Source of the DNA: Chryseobacterium sp. JM1
Lineage (GTDB): Bacteria; Bacteroidota; Bacteroidia; Flavobacteriales; Weeksellaceae
Assembly (NCBI RefSeq): GCF_000737715.1
Contig: NZ_JPRN01000010.1
Coordinates: 1 to 64,000, forward strand
DNA: 64,000 bases
Reading direction: 5' to 3'
Within the stretch, counting starts at the first letter, position 1. The number at the start of each line of letters is the position of its first letter. The notes under the pieces are model-generated. The model was not told the origin of the DNA. It was given only the letters and a program-made list of their open reading frames with translations, and did no database searches. Shown here one piece after another: positions 35,050-45,100 of this stretch. The position numbers and the translations under genes are program-made.

Positions 35050-37077
35050 ATGAAAGGTAAAACTACTTTTAAATTACCGTTTTTACTTTTTTTAACACTC
35101 TTCTGTTTGGTATTTGGACAGAAAAACGATCCTAAAGATAAGATTGTTTTTGGAAAAGTCTATTCCCTTGAAGAGCTTAGAAAAACAAATGGGTTTGTGA
35201 GATGTGCTTCTACAGAATATGAAGCTATGCTACAGCAAAAAGATCCGAAAAGAATGACTGAGCAACAGTTTGAAGACTGGATTGGGCCATTAATTGCCAA
35301 CGCACAGGCTAACAAGTCTCAAAACGGCGGAATTATTACAATTCCTGTTGTAGTACACGTTATCCACAGTGGGCAGGCATTAGGTACAGCACCCAACATT
35401 ACAGATTCACAGGTTCAGTCTCAGATCACTGTAATGAATAATGACTATAGAAAACTGGCCGGAACTCCCGGAGCCAACACCAGCCCTGTAGGCGCAGATA
35501 CCATGATACAGTTTGCTTTGGCAAAAGTAGATCCTAAAGGAAATCCTACCAACGGAGTAGACCGTGTTAATCTTTGTCAGCTTTCATGGTCTACGGCAGC
35601 GATTGACAGCTACGTAAAGCCGGTGACGATCTGGGATCCTACAAAATATATGAACATGTGGAGTGTAAACTTCTCTGATGCTGATCTTCTTGGTTACGCA
35701 CAGTTTCCTTCCAATTCCACTTTACCCGGATTGAACACAAATGGAGGTTATGCTTATACAGACGGTGTAGTCGCTAACTATGCTACTTTCGGTAGCAGCA
35801 CTTATAATGACGGAACATTTTTATTAGCTGCACCATATGACAAAGGAAGAACAATGACTCACGAGGTGGGGCACTTTCTGGGTCTGAGACACATTTGGGG
35901 AGATGCGAACTGTGGTACCGATTACGTTGCAGATACTCCGACACACAGAACGTCCAACGGAGGATGCCCTGCGCACCCTAAATCCAATACCTGTGGTACT
36001 CCTGATGAAATGTTCGAAAACTATATGGATTATACCTACGATACATGTATGAACATCTTCACCATTAACCAAAAGGACAGAATGGTAGCTGTAATGAACA
36101 ATTCTCCAAGAAGAATGGAACTGAAAACATCTACAGCAGATATTGCTATTCCTTTATTTGCCAACGATGCAGAACTAAAAGGAGAAAGAAACTGCTTTGA
36201 TACATCGTGTGCTGACACTCCTGCACCTATTACCGCTCAGTTCTCCATATACAACAGAGGAACAAGTGCCCTTACATCTGCAGTGATTACCTATTCTGTA
36301 AACGGAGGCGCTCAGCAGACTGTTAACTGGACAGGAAACTTAGCTCAGGATAAATATGCAATCATCAGCATTCCTTCAGGAGCGGGATCAGGAACGGTTT
36401 CTGCTAAAATCACCTCTGTAAACGGAGTTGCCGATCAAAGAGCCAGCAATGATTCTTCTTCTGTAGTTCTTGGGAATACAATCCCTGTATCTAATACCAA
36501 CTTTACATTTGAATTACAGCTTGACTACTGGGGGTCTGAAACTACATGGGACTTAAAAAACAGCGCAGGTGCCGTAGTTTACAGCGGTGGTCCTTATACT
36601 GACGTTCCAAACCCAACTTCAAGTACGCCTCTTCCGGCAGTAATGACTCAAAACTGGGTATTGCCCGTAAATGACTGTTATACTTTCACGATCAATGATT
36701 CTGAAGGTGACGGTATCTATGAGTACGAAGGTTTCTACAGAGTTAAAAATTCTGCAGGAAACATTGTATTGGGTGGATATGACTTCACTACTTCACAGCA
36801 AAAACAATTTAAAGTATTAGGAGCATTGTCTACAAGCGAAGTGACAAAAGATAAAAACACAGCAGGTGTTTATCCAAATCCTGTAAGTGATGTTCTAAAC
36901 GTTACGAACGTAGCTAATAATACTAAGTATGAAATTTACAACGCAGTGGGTCAAATCGTAAAATCCGGAGCTCTTGAAGATCAGAAAATCCGTGTAGCTG
37001 AATTGACAAAAGGAACGTATTTCATTACTTTCAAAAGCGACAAGAAAACAGAAAATGTAAAATTTATAAAAAAATAA
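35050..37077 (+). CDS. Secreted M43 metalloprotease, T9SS substrate
   Basis: The protein has 675 residues. Signal peptide (KLPFLLFLTLFCLVFGQ), then a catalytic domain with HEVGHFLGLRH (271-281) and NYMDYTYDTC forming the Met-turn, typical of the pappalysin (M43) family. Several Cys (CGTDYVADTP, CPAHPKSNTC) may form disulfides. A CARDB-like beta domain (near 395-470) and a proprotein-like C-terminal beta domain follow, then a type A T9SS domain (YPNPVSDVLN, ending KFIKK). It probably digests extracellular proteins. Followed by a strong terminator. Confidence 0.9.
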   Translation: MKGKTTFKLPFLLFLTLFCLVFGQKNDPKDKIVFGKVYSLEELRKTNGFVRCASTEYEAMLQQKDPKRMTEQQFEDWIGPLIANAQANKSQNGGIITIPVVVHVIHSGQALGTAPNITDSQVQSQITVMNNDYRKLAGTPGANTSPVGADTMIQFALAKVDPKGNPTNGVDRVNLCQLSWSTAAIDSYVKPVTIWDPTKYMNMWSVNFSDADLLGYAQFPSNSTLPGLNTNGGYAYTDGVVANYATFGSSTYNDGTFLLAAPYDKGRTMTHEVGHFLGLRHIWGDANCGTDYVADTPTHRTSNGGCPAHPKSNTCGTPDEMFENYMDYTYDTCMNIFTINQKDRMVAVMNNSPRRMELKTSTADIAIPLFANDAELKGERNCFDTSCADTPAPITAQFSIYNRGTSALTSAVITYSVNGGAQQTVNWTGNLAQDKYAIISIPSGAGSGTVSAKITSVNGVADQRASNDSSSVVLGNTIPVSNTNFTFELQLDYWGSETTWDLKNSAGAVVYSGGPYTDVPNPTSSTPLPAVMTQNWVLPVNDCYTFTINDSEGDGIYEYEGFYRVKNSAGNIVLGGYDFTTSQQKQFKVLGALSTSEVTKDKNTAGVYPNPVSDVLNVTNVANNTKYEIYNAVGQIVKSGALEDQKIRVAELTKGTYFITFKSDKKTENVKFIKK

Positions 37078-37112
37078 ATTAAATTTTACATTGCAGTTTT
37101 TCCAGCAATAAT

Positions 37113-37145
37113 AAACCTTCGGATAAATTCCGGAGGTTTTTTTTA
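37113..37145 (+). terminator. Terminator after M43 protease
   Basis: AAACCTTCGG...CCGGAGGTTTTTTTT forms a stem of about 10 bp followed by a T-run. Placed 36 bp after the stop codon. Confidence 0.75.
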
Positions 37146-37331
37146 TTTTTATTTTCATTCCTGATGAAATTTAAAATTGAGAAAACACTTATTTATAAAA
37201 CACTGATATTTAAGATCTAATATTTTCAGACACAAGGAAATGGTCTCTTTTATAATCTGTGACTGTGATGGTGCACCAAATAATTATTAAATAATTTTCA
37301 CAAATAGTCTTTTTTATTCAAAATAATTTTC

Positions 37332-37339
37332 TATCTTTG
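37332..37339 (+). promoter_or_regulatory. Candidate -7 box for tRNA-Pro
   Basis: TATCTTTG matches TAnnTTTG and lies about 45 bp before tRNA-Pro. It is a motif match only. Confidence 0.4.
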
Positions 37340-37383
37340 CACTCGCAAAAACGAAGTAAAATTCGTCTAGATGACCTAATAAT

Positions 37384-37458
37384 CGGGGCGTAGCGTAGTC
37401 CGGTCATCGCGCCTGGTTTGGGACCAGGAGGTCGCAGGTTCGAATCCTGCCGCCCCGA
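37384..37458 (+). tRNA. tRNA-Pro(UGG)
   Basis: Complete cloverleaf: acceptor CGGGGCG/CGCCCCG, anticodon stem CCTGG/CCAGG with loop TTTGGGA (anticodon TGG), T-arm GCAGG-TTCGAAT-CCTGC. Discriminator A. This is an intact gene and sits just upstream of the truncated tRNA-Arg. Confidence 0.95.
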
Positions 37459-37490
37459 CAGTTTTAGTAATTTTTTCAAAATTATTTAAT

Positions 37491-37532
37491 GGGTGCGTAG
37501 CTCAGCTGGATAGAGCATCTGCCTTCTAAGCA
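37491..37532 (+). pseudogene. tRNA-Arg(UCU), 5' part only
   Basis: GGGTGCGTAGCTCAGCTGGA then TAGAGCATCTGCCTTCTAAG is an acceptor 5' strand, D-arm and anticodon arm with TCT anticodon. After GCA the sequence switches to AGGCTTTTTTGTTACC, which is the tail of an array terminator. The 3' half, including T-arm and acceptor, is absent. The gene is interrupted by array 2. Confidence 0.8.
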
Positions 37533-37573
37533 AGGCTTTTTTGTTACCTAATAACTCAATAAAGACAAACCTC

Positions 37574-37880
37574 GATAGAGCGTCCCGATTTTTAATCGGG
37601 ACGGTCTCAGGTTCGAATCCTGACGCGCTCACTTAAGCCTTACAATTTTATTGTGAGGCTTTTTTGTTACCTAATAACTCAATAAAGACAAACCTCGATA
37701 GAGCATCCCGATTTTTAATCGGGACGGTCTCAGGTTCGAATCCTGACGCGCTCACTTAGGCCTTACAATTTTATTGTGAGGCTTTTTTGTTACCTAATAA
37801 CTCAATAAAGACAAACCTCGATAGAGCATCCCGATTTTTAATCGGGACGGTCTCAGGTTCGAATCATCCTTTCGCGCTCA
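37574..37880 (+). repeat. Tandem array 2 of tRNA-Lys 3' parts with terminators
   Basis: Three units 123 bp apart (37574-37631, 37697-37754, 37820-37880), each starting GATAGAGC and containing the Lys anticodon arm (TTT), T-arm and 3' acceptor. Units 1 and 2 are followed by a terminator hairpin (CCTTACAAT/ATTGTGAGG, then T-run) and a spacer ending in CAATAAAGACAAACCTC. The third unit has ATCATCCTTTCG in its tail, as the last unit of array 1 has TCCTTTCTCG. None has a tRNA 5' strand. Confidence 0.85.
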
Positions 37881-38070
37881 AAGAATCACGCAGGCATTAT
37901 GTCCTTTTATCGGGCTCATTTAGCATAAAACCACATATACATCCAAAAGATTAAGTTTACGCTAATTTCACCCCTTTAAAAGAGGTAATCAGGGTTAGAT
38001 ATCAGCTCCACCTTCTGTATTTTCTATTCAACAACAAAATTGCATTCGTAGTTCATTTATTCAAAACATA

Positions 38071-38100
38071 AAAAAACCACTGTAATTGATACAGCGGTTA
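38071..38100 (-). terminator. Terminator after SH3-like gene
   Basis: On the minus strand AACCGCTGT...ACAGTGGTT is followed by a T-run (TTTTTTT). Fits rho-independent termination of the gene at 38122-38985. Confidence 0.75.
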
Positions 38101-38121
38101 TATTTATTTTAAGTTAAAAGC

Positions 38122-38985
38122 TTATTTCAGTTGATAAGAACTTCCGTTCCAAAGATATGTTTTGGAGGAATGCTTTTTCTTTTCCCTGTCATTATCGTCT
38201 TTTTCCATTTCCTCCGTTTTAAAGATAAAGGCATTAGAGATTCCACCTTTGTCATTAGGGAAAACAAATTCTTCCGTATGATAATACACATCGGCATCCC
38301 CAACATTCGTCAGCTGAGGCAGAGCTACCAATTTTTTATTTCTAAAAAATACATACTGGCTATAGCTAGCAATTCCGCAGGCTTCACCGGAAACTATTGC
38401 CTTAAGGGTTAATTCCACATTCTGCAGCTTGTGCCCGCTTTCAATGGTAAATGTTCCATAGCTCAGTTCTTCTCCTCTTCCTGTATCAAAATACACCTCA
38501 TCAATCAATGTATTTCCTTCCATCATTTTGATGCCGGCGATATTCTGCTTTTCAACTCCGTTGTATTCTTTGCTTTTTCTGTCTACCGTTTTAGAAAGCC
38601 CAAAAAGGAAGTCGTAACCGTTTTTGTTGCGAAAACCTACGCAAAGATTTCCTCCCCAGATATAACCTTCGGAAATGGCATCTCCTTTCTGATAAGAAAC
38701 CTTGTACCAGTTCGCACCTCTCTCCCCTAGTCTCAGGACAGCTTCTTCTTCTTTTTTAAGAATCATCACCTGCTGATTCGTCTGCAGCGAATCCGTAACC
38801 TGCGATTTTACATTGGGTTCTTTTCTTACTCTGGTCCAGTCTGTAAAAACTTTCTGAGGCTTATTTTCCTCAAAGCTAAAAACGCCGTCAGCATAAATCA
38901 TATTTTCTTCCTGTGCTGAAAAAAGCTGCAGGAATAGCAGACATAAAACGGTCAGTAAAGATTTCATATTCGTATTTTGTTTCAT
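38122..38985 (-). CDS. Exported SH3-like domain protein
   Basis: About 287 residues from ATG at 38985 (overlapping the prmA stop as TAATG, suggesting translational coupling); a later start is ATG at 38967. The signal peptide is MKSLLTVLCLLFLQLFSAQ. An SH3-like segment (WTRVRKEPNVKSQVTDSLQ, then GANWYKVSYQKGD and GYIWGGNL) follows, as in bacterial SH3 domain proteins that bind cell-wall peptides. The remaining region is of unknown fold. Function in envelope binding is likely but not proved. Confidence 0.7.
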   Translation of the reverse strand: MKQNTNMKSLLTVLCLLFLQLFSAQEENMIYADGVFSFEENKPQKVFTDWTRVRKEPNVKSQVTDSLQTNQQVMILKKEEEAVLRLGERGANWYKVSYQKGDAISEGYIWGGNLCVGFRNKNGYDFLFGLSKTVDRKSKEYNGVEKQNIAGIKMMEGNTLIDEVYFDTGRGEELSYGTFTIESGHKLQNVELTLKAIVSGEACGIASYSQYVFFRNKKLVALPQLTNVGDADVYYHTEEFVFPNDKGGISNAFIFKTEEMEKDDNDREKKKHSSKTYLWNGSSYQLK

Positions 38986-39812
38986 TATTTCTCCAACAAC
39001 AAGCTTACCCATTCTTCACGCTGAAGCTTTTTCTTAAGCTCAAGACCACTTTCTTTACATACTTCAAGGATATCATCTACATCAAAGAAACACAGCCCGG
39101 AAAGGAGTAATTTACCGCCTTCATTCATTACACCAACATAGGTAGGAATATCAGAGATCAGGATATTTCTATTGATGTTTGCCAGAATAATATCAAAATT
39201 TTCTTTTCCTAAGTTTTCTGCAGTTCCCAGTTCAATATCCAGCTCAACACCATTTCTTGCGGCATTTTCTTTTGAGTTTTCTACCGACCATTCGTCAATA
39301 TCAATAGCTTTTACCTCTCCGGCACCCTGCTGTTTTGCGTAAATAGCCAATACAGAAGTTCCACATCCCATATCAAGGACTTTTTTACCATTGAAATCAA
39401 TATCCATCATCTGTTGAATCATCAGGTGTGTCGTTGGGTGATGTCCTGTTCCGAAAGACATTTTAGGCTGAATGATAATTTCATGCATCCCCGCTACCGA
39501 CTCATGGAATTCTGCTCTGATGAGTACTTTATCGTCAATATTGATGGGTGAAAAGTTCTTTTCCCATTCTTCATTCCAGTTGATATTCGGCATTTCTTCA
39601 AACGAATAAGTGATCTCTACATTTTCATTTTCAAAAAGCGGAAGCGCCTTAAGTTCTTCTTCTTTAAAAAGTTCTTTCTGAATATATCCTAAAATTCCAT
39701 CGATTTCTTCTGTAAAGCTGTCAAAACCTATTTCGATAAGCTCTGCCATTAATATCTCGTTCCATGGCTGTAATGGAGAAATCTTGAAATTGAATTCTAA
39801 ATAATTTTGCAT
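38985..39812 (-). CDS. prmA: Ribosomal protein L11 methyltransferase
   Basis: The start is taken at MQNYLEF (39812), giving 275 residues; the 30-residue extension upstream is hydrophobic, poorly conserved in type and unlikely. SAM-binding motifs VLDMGCGTSVLAI, AIDIDEWSVENS and NINRNIL and the family signature MSFGTGHHPTTHLM are present. PrmA trimethylates ribosomal protein L11. It is upstream of, and overlaps, the SH3-like gene. Confidence 0.92.
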   Translation of the reverse strand: MQNYLEFNFKISPLQPWNEILMAELIEIGFDSFTEEIDGILGYIQKELFKEEELKALPLFENENVEITYSFEEMPNINWNEEWEKNFSPINIDDKVLIRAEFHESVAGMHEIIIQPKMSFGTGHHPTTHLMIQQMMDIDFNGKKVLDMGCGTSVLAIYAKQQGAGEVKAIDIDEWSVENSKENAARNGVELDIELGTAENLGKENFDIILANINRNILISDIPTYVGVMNEGGKLLLSGLCFFDVDDILEVCKESGLELKKKLQREEWVSLLLEK

Positions 39813-40030
39813 TGCGTAAGTAATTTGGTGCAAAAATAAGAATGTTATTACGGTTAAAAAAATTGAAGTGCTATGAGTATGGTTTATTTTGAGAATAATC
39901 ATATTCGCTTTAATCGCAGAGATGGAAAGTTTTGATGAACCGGGTAACTTTTTAAGATCAAAGAGACGTTGACACCCAGCAGGGCATCTGTTTTATATTT
40001 TGGCTAAAGCCGGACAGGTCTGTATAAATA

Positions 40031-40053
40031 AAAAAGCGGGCTAAAGCCCGCTT
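40031..40053 (-). terminator. Terminator after SDR gene
   Basis: Hairpin AAGCGGGC-TTTA-GCCCGCTT on the minus strand followed by TTTTATTT. G+C-rich stem with T-run, placed 60 bp past the stop codon of the SDR gene. Confidence 0.8.
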
Positions 40054-40113
40054 CTATTGAATATTTTATTGCTTAAATTAAATCAACTTGTAATTATTAA
40101 CGATCAATTTGCT

Positions 40114-40827
40114 TTATGGATTTGTAGAGAAAATGGAACCGTTGGCAATCAATGCTCTTCTGTTCATTTTTAAAATATCTCTTACCCATTCTGCGAAATC
40201 TTCCGGCTGAAGTACTTTATCCGGATTGCCGTCGGTAAGCCCTCCCTGGATGCTCATATCCGAAGCGATGGTACTTGGCGTCAATGTGATAACACGGATA
40301 TTCTGCTTTCTCCATTCTGCCATCATCGATTGGGATAATGAAACTACCGCTGCTTTAGAAGCTGCATAGGCTGACATATTCGGGCCGCCTTTAAGGCCGG
40401 CTGTAGAAGCTACGTTAACAATATCTCCTTCACCATTTGCTTTCAGAAAAGGATAAACAGCCTTGGAAGCATAATACACTCCAAATAAGTTGGTTTTAAT
40501 AACCTGTTCCCAGGTTTCAGAAGACATTTCTTCAATGCTTCCAAAATCTCCGATTCCTGCATTATTCACCAAAATATCTACGCTTCCCAATTGCTGAGCA
40601 AGAGATTCGATTCCCGCTTTCACTTCAGATTCATTATCAATACTGAAAACCGCATATGCAGAGTTTACCCCAAGTGCTTTGATCTCTTCGACTGTATTTT
40701 TAAGGTTTTCTTCATTTCTACCAGTAACGGCCACATGTACTCCTTCATTGGCTAAAGCTAACGCAACCGCCTTTCCAAGCCCTCTTCCACCACCTGTTAC
40801 GATGGCATTTTTTCCGTTTATATTCAT
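40114..40827 (-). CDS. SDR-family oxidoreductase (3-ketoacyl-reductase-like)
   Basis: The protein has 237 residues starting at MNINGKNAIVTGG (40827). TGGGRGLG is the NAD(P) cofactor loop, NNAGIGDFGS, VASTAG (catalytic Ser) and YAASK (catalytic Tyr and Lys) are present. It resembles FabG-like reductases, reducing a keto group with NAD(P)H, but the real substrate cannot be stated. Not clustered with fatty-acid genes. A -7 box TAAATTTG lies at 40848-40855. Confidence 0.88.
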   Translation of the reverse strand: MNINGKNAIVTGGGRGLGKAVALALANEGVHVAVTGRNEENLKNTVEEIKALGVNSAYAVFSIDNESEVKAGIESLAQQLGSVDILVNNAGIGDFGSIEEMSSETWEQVIKTNLFGVYYASKAVYPFLKANGEGDIVNVASTAGLKGGPNMSAYAASKAAVVSLSQSMMAEWRKQNIRVITLTPSTIASDMSIQGGLTDGNPDKVLQPEDFAEWVRDILKMNRRALIANGSIFSTNP

Positions 40828-40847
40828 AATATTTTTCTTTCTTAGGA

Positions 40848-40855
40848 CAAATTTA
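40848..40855 (-). promoter_or_regulatory. Candidate -7 box for SDR gene
   Basis: TAAATTTG on the minus strand matches TAnnTTTG, about 20 bp upstream of the chosen start. It supports the shorter start at 40827, since the longer frame would contain this box. Confidence 0.45.
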
Positions 40856-40934
40856 CGAAAGAACATTTTGACAAGACCCGAAGAATAGACATTTAATACA
40901 ATTTTAATAGAGGTATTAGATTCCGAAGTTTTTT

Positions 40935-41272
40935 TAACCACAAAAGAGACAAAAGCTTTTTAACACTTATGTTATTTGAAATCTAAATGATTTGCGCATA
41001 AAAAGTTCATATAAGCACTTAAAAATCAAAGATTTTTTATGTAAACAATGTTGGAAAAAAATGGGATACCGCAAAAGCGCAAAACTTTATTTAAACACGT
41101 TTTTAAGGCGCAGGAAAATCAAAGATTTTCAGGGTGATGATGAGATTGCTTCGTCGCTGTGCTCCTCGCAATGACAGGGGTATTCAATTTTATCGAAGAT
41201 AGAATCCTTGCGTCTTAAAGTATTCAAATTAGAAAAAAAACTTGCGTCTTTGCGATAACCAACAAAATGCAT
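40935..41272. repeat. Dispersed intergenic repeat, inverted copy of 59.6-60.0 kb block
   Basis: The stretch matches, in reverse orientation, 59657-60010: AACCACAAAAG, AAAAATCAAAGATTTTT, GTAAACAATGTTGG, GGAAAATCAAAGATTTTC, GAGATTGCTTCGTCGCT, CTCGCAATGACAGGGGTATT and CTTGCGTCTTTGCGATAACC. It contains short palindromes and no gene. CATTGCGAGGA/GACGAAGCAATCTC motifs recur in many bacteria. Confidence 0.75.
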
Positions 41273-41324
41273 AAACATCTGCGGAAATTCAATGAATTTT
41301 TGACGGGGTGATTTAGAGGTGTAA

Positions 41325-41360
41325 AAAACAAAAAACCTGCCTCCAAAAAGAGACAGGCTA
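41325..41360 (-). terminator. Terminator after glycerophosphodiesterase
   Basis: On the minus strand CCTGTCTC...GGAGGCAGG is a stem of about 8 bp followed by TTTTTTGTTTTTT. It lies just past the stop codon at 41383. Confidence 0.7.
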
Positions 41361-41382
41361 TTCATTTCAGTAACAAAAACTG

Positions 41383-42129
41383 TTATTTATTTTTCAGCTG
41401 ATCAGGAATATTTGTAGTCACAAAGCCAATCCCTTGATTTTTCAACTGTTCGTATACTGCCGGATCATTGACTGTCCATGAGTTCGTGATAAGACCTAAA
41501 GCTTTTGCATCAGTAATCCATGTTGGATTTTTCTGAAAAACGCTGTAATGATAGTCCATACCGTCAAGACCTTCTTTTTTGATCTGCTCAGGAGACAGTT
41601 CTCCGTTCAGATACTGTACTTTGAATTTCGGCTCCAGCTTTTTGATCTCTTTGCAGATATTTAAGCTGAAAGAAATATACTCACTCTGCCCTTCCAGTTT
41701 CATTTCCTTAATCATTTTAAGAGTCTTCTGAGTGATCTCATTTTCCAGTTCAGGAGTTTTGGCTGGCTTGATCTCAACGATCAGTTTTAAAGAGGCATCT
41801 TTTTTACCCTGCTTCAGATAATCTTTCAGCGTAGGGAATTTCTCACCATTGGAAAGTTTCAATGCTTCCAGTTCTTTGAAAGAAGTTTCAGAGATCTCTT
41901 TTTCACCATGATGCTCATCGTGGTTGATCACCAGAACGCCGTCTTTGGTCATTCTTACGTCAAATTCCGATCCGTATATTTTTAATTTCTGGGCATTCTC
42001 TAAAGATTGAATAGAATTTTCCGTGGTAGGCGGCTGTGCCTGGAAATAGCCTCTGTGCGCGATAATCTGGGTTTGTGCCTTCATTAGGACTGTACTTAAA
42101 ACTGCTAACCCTAAGATAAAATTTTTCAT
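41383..42129 (-). CDS. Glycerophosphodiester phosphodiesterase
   Basis: The protein has 248 residues. It has a signal peptide (MKNFILGLAVLSTVLMKAQ) and the GDPD family motifs AHRGYF (general acid/base His), EFDVRMTKDGVLVINHDEHHG (metal ligands and second His) and VEIKPAK. It hydrolyses glycerophosphodiesters to alcohol and glycerol-3-phosphate, probably in the periplasm for phosphate or carbon use. Upstream of it on the same strand lies a TonB-dependent receptor, with a gap of 62 bp. Confidence 0.9.
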   Translation of the reverse strand: MKNFILGLAVLSTVLMKAQTQIIAHRGYFQAQPPTTENSIQSLENAQKLKIYGSEFDVRMTKDGVLVINHDEHHGEKEISETSFKELEALKLSNGEKFPTLKDYLKQGKKDASLKLIVEIKPAKTPELENEITQKTLKMIKEMKLEGQSEYISFSLNICKEIKKLEPKFKVQYLNGELSPEQIKKEGLDGMDYHYSVFQKNPTWITDAKALGLITNSWTVNDPAVYEQLKNQGIGFVTTNIPDQLKNK

Positions 42130-42191
42130 AATACAATTTAGATAATTAGATAAAAATCTTAAAAACGTTTGATAAAGGTAGTGTTTACCTA

Positions 42192-45100
42192 TTAAAAACT
42201 GTATTTAGCACCGATCTGAATCTGGTAAGGATTCCCGGAAAGAGGTGCTAAACCGCTGGTATTTTTAGTGTATTCAAACTGCTTGGTTGCCTGGTTGAAT
42301 TTTGTAACTCTGTATAAGGCTGTATTTCCATAAGACTTATTAACGCCCCATTCTTTATTCAGAAGGTTGGCCAGGTTGAAAATATCAACAGAAAGTTCAA
42401 AGGCTCCGATTTTATCAAACTTGATTTTTTTAGCAACACGTACATCCCAAACTCCGTAGAATGCGTTTTTACCACCGTTACGTTCTGCTATAGCATTGTT
42501 ATATTTTTCCACATAATCTTTCAAAGCTTGTCCTACTTCAGGATCATTAAGAAGCGGTTGGGTAATGATTTCCGGGAAGATGTACGCAAGGTCGTTGGAA
42601 TCTACAAAGTCACCGTTGATATTTCCACCTGCCGTTACTGAGAAACGGGTTCCTCCAATTCCGGAGTACCTTACTCCCAGCGTAAATCCTGCAATAGTAG
42701 GCGAGTTTCCGTAAAGCACTATTTTATTTCGGAACTGGTTGTCAGAATAGCTCATTCTTAAATCTCTCGGATCACCCTGAACTGGAGTGGAAAGTGTCGC
42801 CGAATTCGCTACGTTTCCGTTGTATGAGGTATTGTCTTTGATATCAGACCAGGTATAACTTGCCGTGATCTCTCCATCTTTCCAGTAACGGTAGCTGGTA
42901 TCCACCACGAATGAGTACTGGTTCACTTTACCATCACTCACAAGCTCAAGCACTCTTCCGAATTTTTTATTGATTCTTCCTTCTTTCCAGTCGATACTTA
43001 CACTGTTATTTGCATTATTGATGATCGTAGATTCAGGTACATATACGCCTCTTCCACCTTCGTTGGCTAAGTTGAAAGCCGGATTAGCCTTCATATTTCT
43101 GTCGTAGTAAAAATAATTGTTTCTTCCCAATGCCATGTATCCTGCAATTCCCGCTCTGAATCTTTCATTAAAGAAGTGGGTATAAGAGATATTCGCTTTA
43201 TAAACGATTGGAATTTTCGCATCTTTTCCGGTATAATTGATAGTCGGGATCTGATACTGTGAAAGTGACGGTACGCTTCCGTAGTCATCTCTATATCCTG
43301 GGAAATTAGGAGTCAGACCAACATTACCAGGATTCACATCTACTGTTGCCAGATGCTTTCCGTCAAAAACAAGGTTATTGATCACCATATAGTTGTTGAT
43401 GTCAGAAGAGAAGATTCCCGCACCAAATTTTAAGAAATCTTTGTTGCCTTCATTGATATTCCAGTCAAACTGAAATCTCGGCTGGATCACAAATGATTTA
43501 ATCTGATTATCTGTTCTGATGCCCATTTCATCAAAAAGCTTCTGATTGAATTCAGCTTTCGGATATCCTCCGTAATCGAATCTTAATCCGGCCATAAAAT
43601 CAAGGCCTGTTGCTATTTTGGTCTGAATCTGCCCATATAATCCTGCATTCCAGATACTGGATCTTACAGATGGATCATCCATCAAAGGTACTTCTCTGTA
43701 GAATCTGTAAGGCTTAAGATCTTCAAAATTCTTCATACCCTGAAACTGGAATCTTCCGTTTACTTCACTTCCGTAGACAGATTTTGATCTGGTATACATC
43801 AGGTCTACCCCAAAAGTATATTTAATTTTATCCGTGTTGTAGTATAAATTATCTACAATCTGAAATACATTATTTCTGAAACCTTCCTGACCGAAACGAT
43901 GTCCTCCAATCTGGATATTGGTGGCTCCAACACTGGATGTAACACCTTCTACCACTGCTCTTGGCACCGGTTTTCCTAATTGATTGTTCTGATAACTGTC
44001 CTGAAACGTGTATAAATATTGTGCTTTTAATTCGTTCGTGATATTCGGCTTAACGTTTGTTCTCAACGTCAAAAGTAAGCTGTTGTCAAGGTTTTTATCA
44101 TTCCCGTAAGACTCAAAGAAATTGATCGCGGTATTATCTGCCAATCCGTTTTTATTCAGATCGTACGTGAAATTATTTCTTAATGTCAATAGGTTTTTTT
44201 CGTTGATCTGCCAGTCCAGACGAAGGAATCCTGCATCTGAATTTCTTACTTTGTCAAAGCTTCCGAACTGTGGCGAATTTCCTACCCCGTATTTTGATCT
44301 TGCAATATCCAGAAACTGGTTTAGCGTCTGCGTGGTTGTATTAAATCTTTTTTCATCATCTGTAGATTTGATATCTGCAATTTGCAACGGCCTTGAATCT
44401 AACTGGTGATCCCATGCAACGAAGAAATGTAATTTGTTTTTAATAATTGGCCCTCCCAATGAAAAACCGAACTGAGATGTAGAGAAATCATTCTCTCTTT
44501 TGTTCCCTCTGATGTCATACGGGCTGGAAAGCCAGTTTGTTCTCAGATATTCCCATGCACTTCCCGAGAATTTATTTGTACCGGATTTGGTAACGGCACT
44601 TACCGTTCCACCACCGCTTCTTCCCAGGGTTACATCATATTGGTTAGTAGTAATCTTAAATTCACGAACTGCTTCTATCGAGATAGAAAACGGTGCACCG
44701 CTACGGCTGGTTGTAGATCCTGCAGAAGTCGGGTTTTTCGCCGTCATCCCGTCGATCGTAAAGTTGGTAGAAGATCCCAGCTGTCCGGACAGGTTTCCGC
44801 CTTTTCCGCTTAATGGGGACAATTCAGTAAGATTGGTGAAATTTCTTCCGTTGACCGGGAGCATGCTGATGTTCTTCGCTGAAATCGCGGTCGCTGCTCC
44901 AAGGTTTCCGATCTTGTTTTTAAGGTTTCCGGTGACTACGACTTCTTCTATCTGCTTTTCGTCACCACCTAAGCTCATGTTTACCGTAACCTGATCTCCG
45001 AAGTTGACGTTATATCCTTCTTTCTTTTCCTCGTTCACGATCACCGTATAAGGTCCGCCAAGAGGAATTTCTTTGAAAATATACTCACCTTTCGAATTGG

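Noticed and set aside
39813..39902. Longer N-terminus for prmA (start at 39902)
   Set aside because: The extension is a hydrophobic non-family segment; MQNYLEF at 39812 fits PrmA length and start.
40828..40941. Longer N-terminus for the SDR protein
   Set aside because: The extension would cover the promoter-like TAAATTTG box and precedes the normal SDR start MNINGKNAIVTGG.
44500..44994. Plus-strand 164-codon frame inside the TonB receptor
   Set aside because: It is antisense to the plug domain, which is conserved; no independent support.
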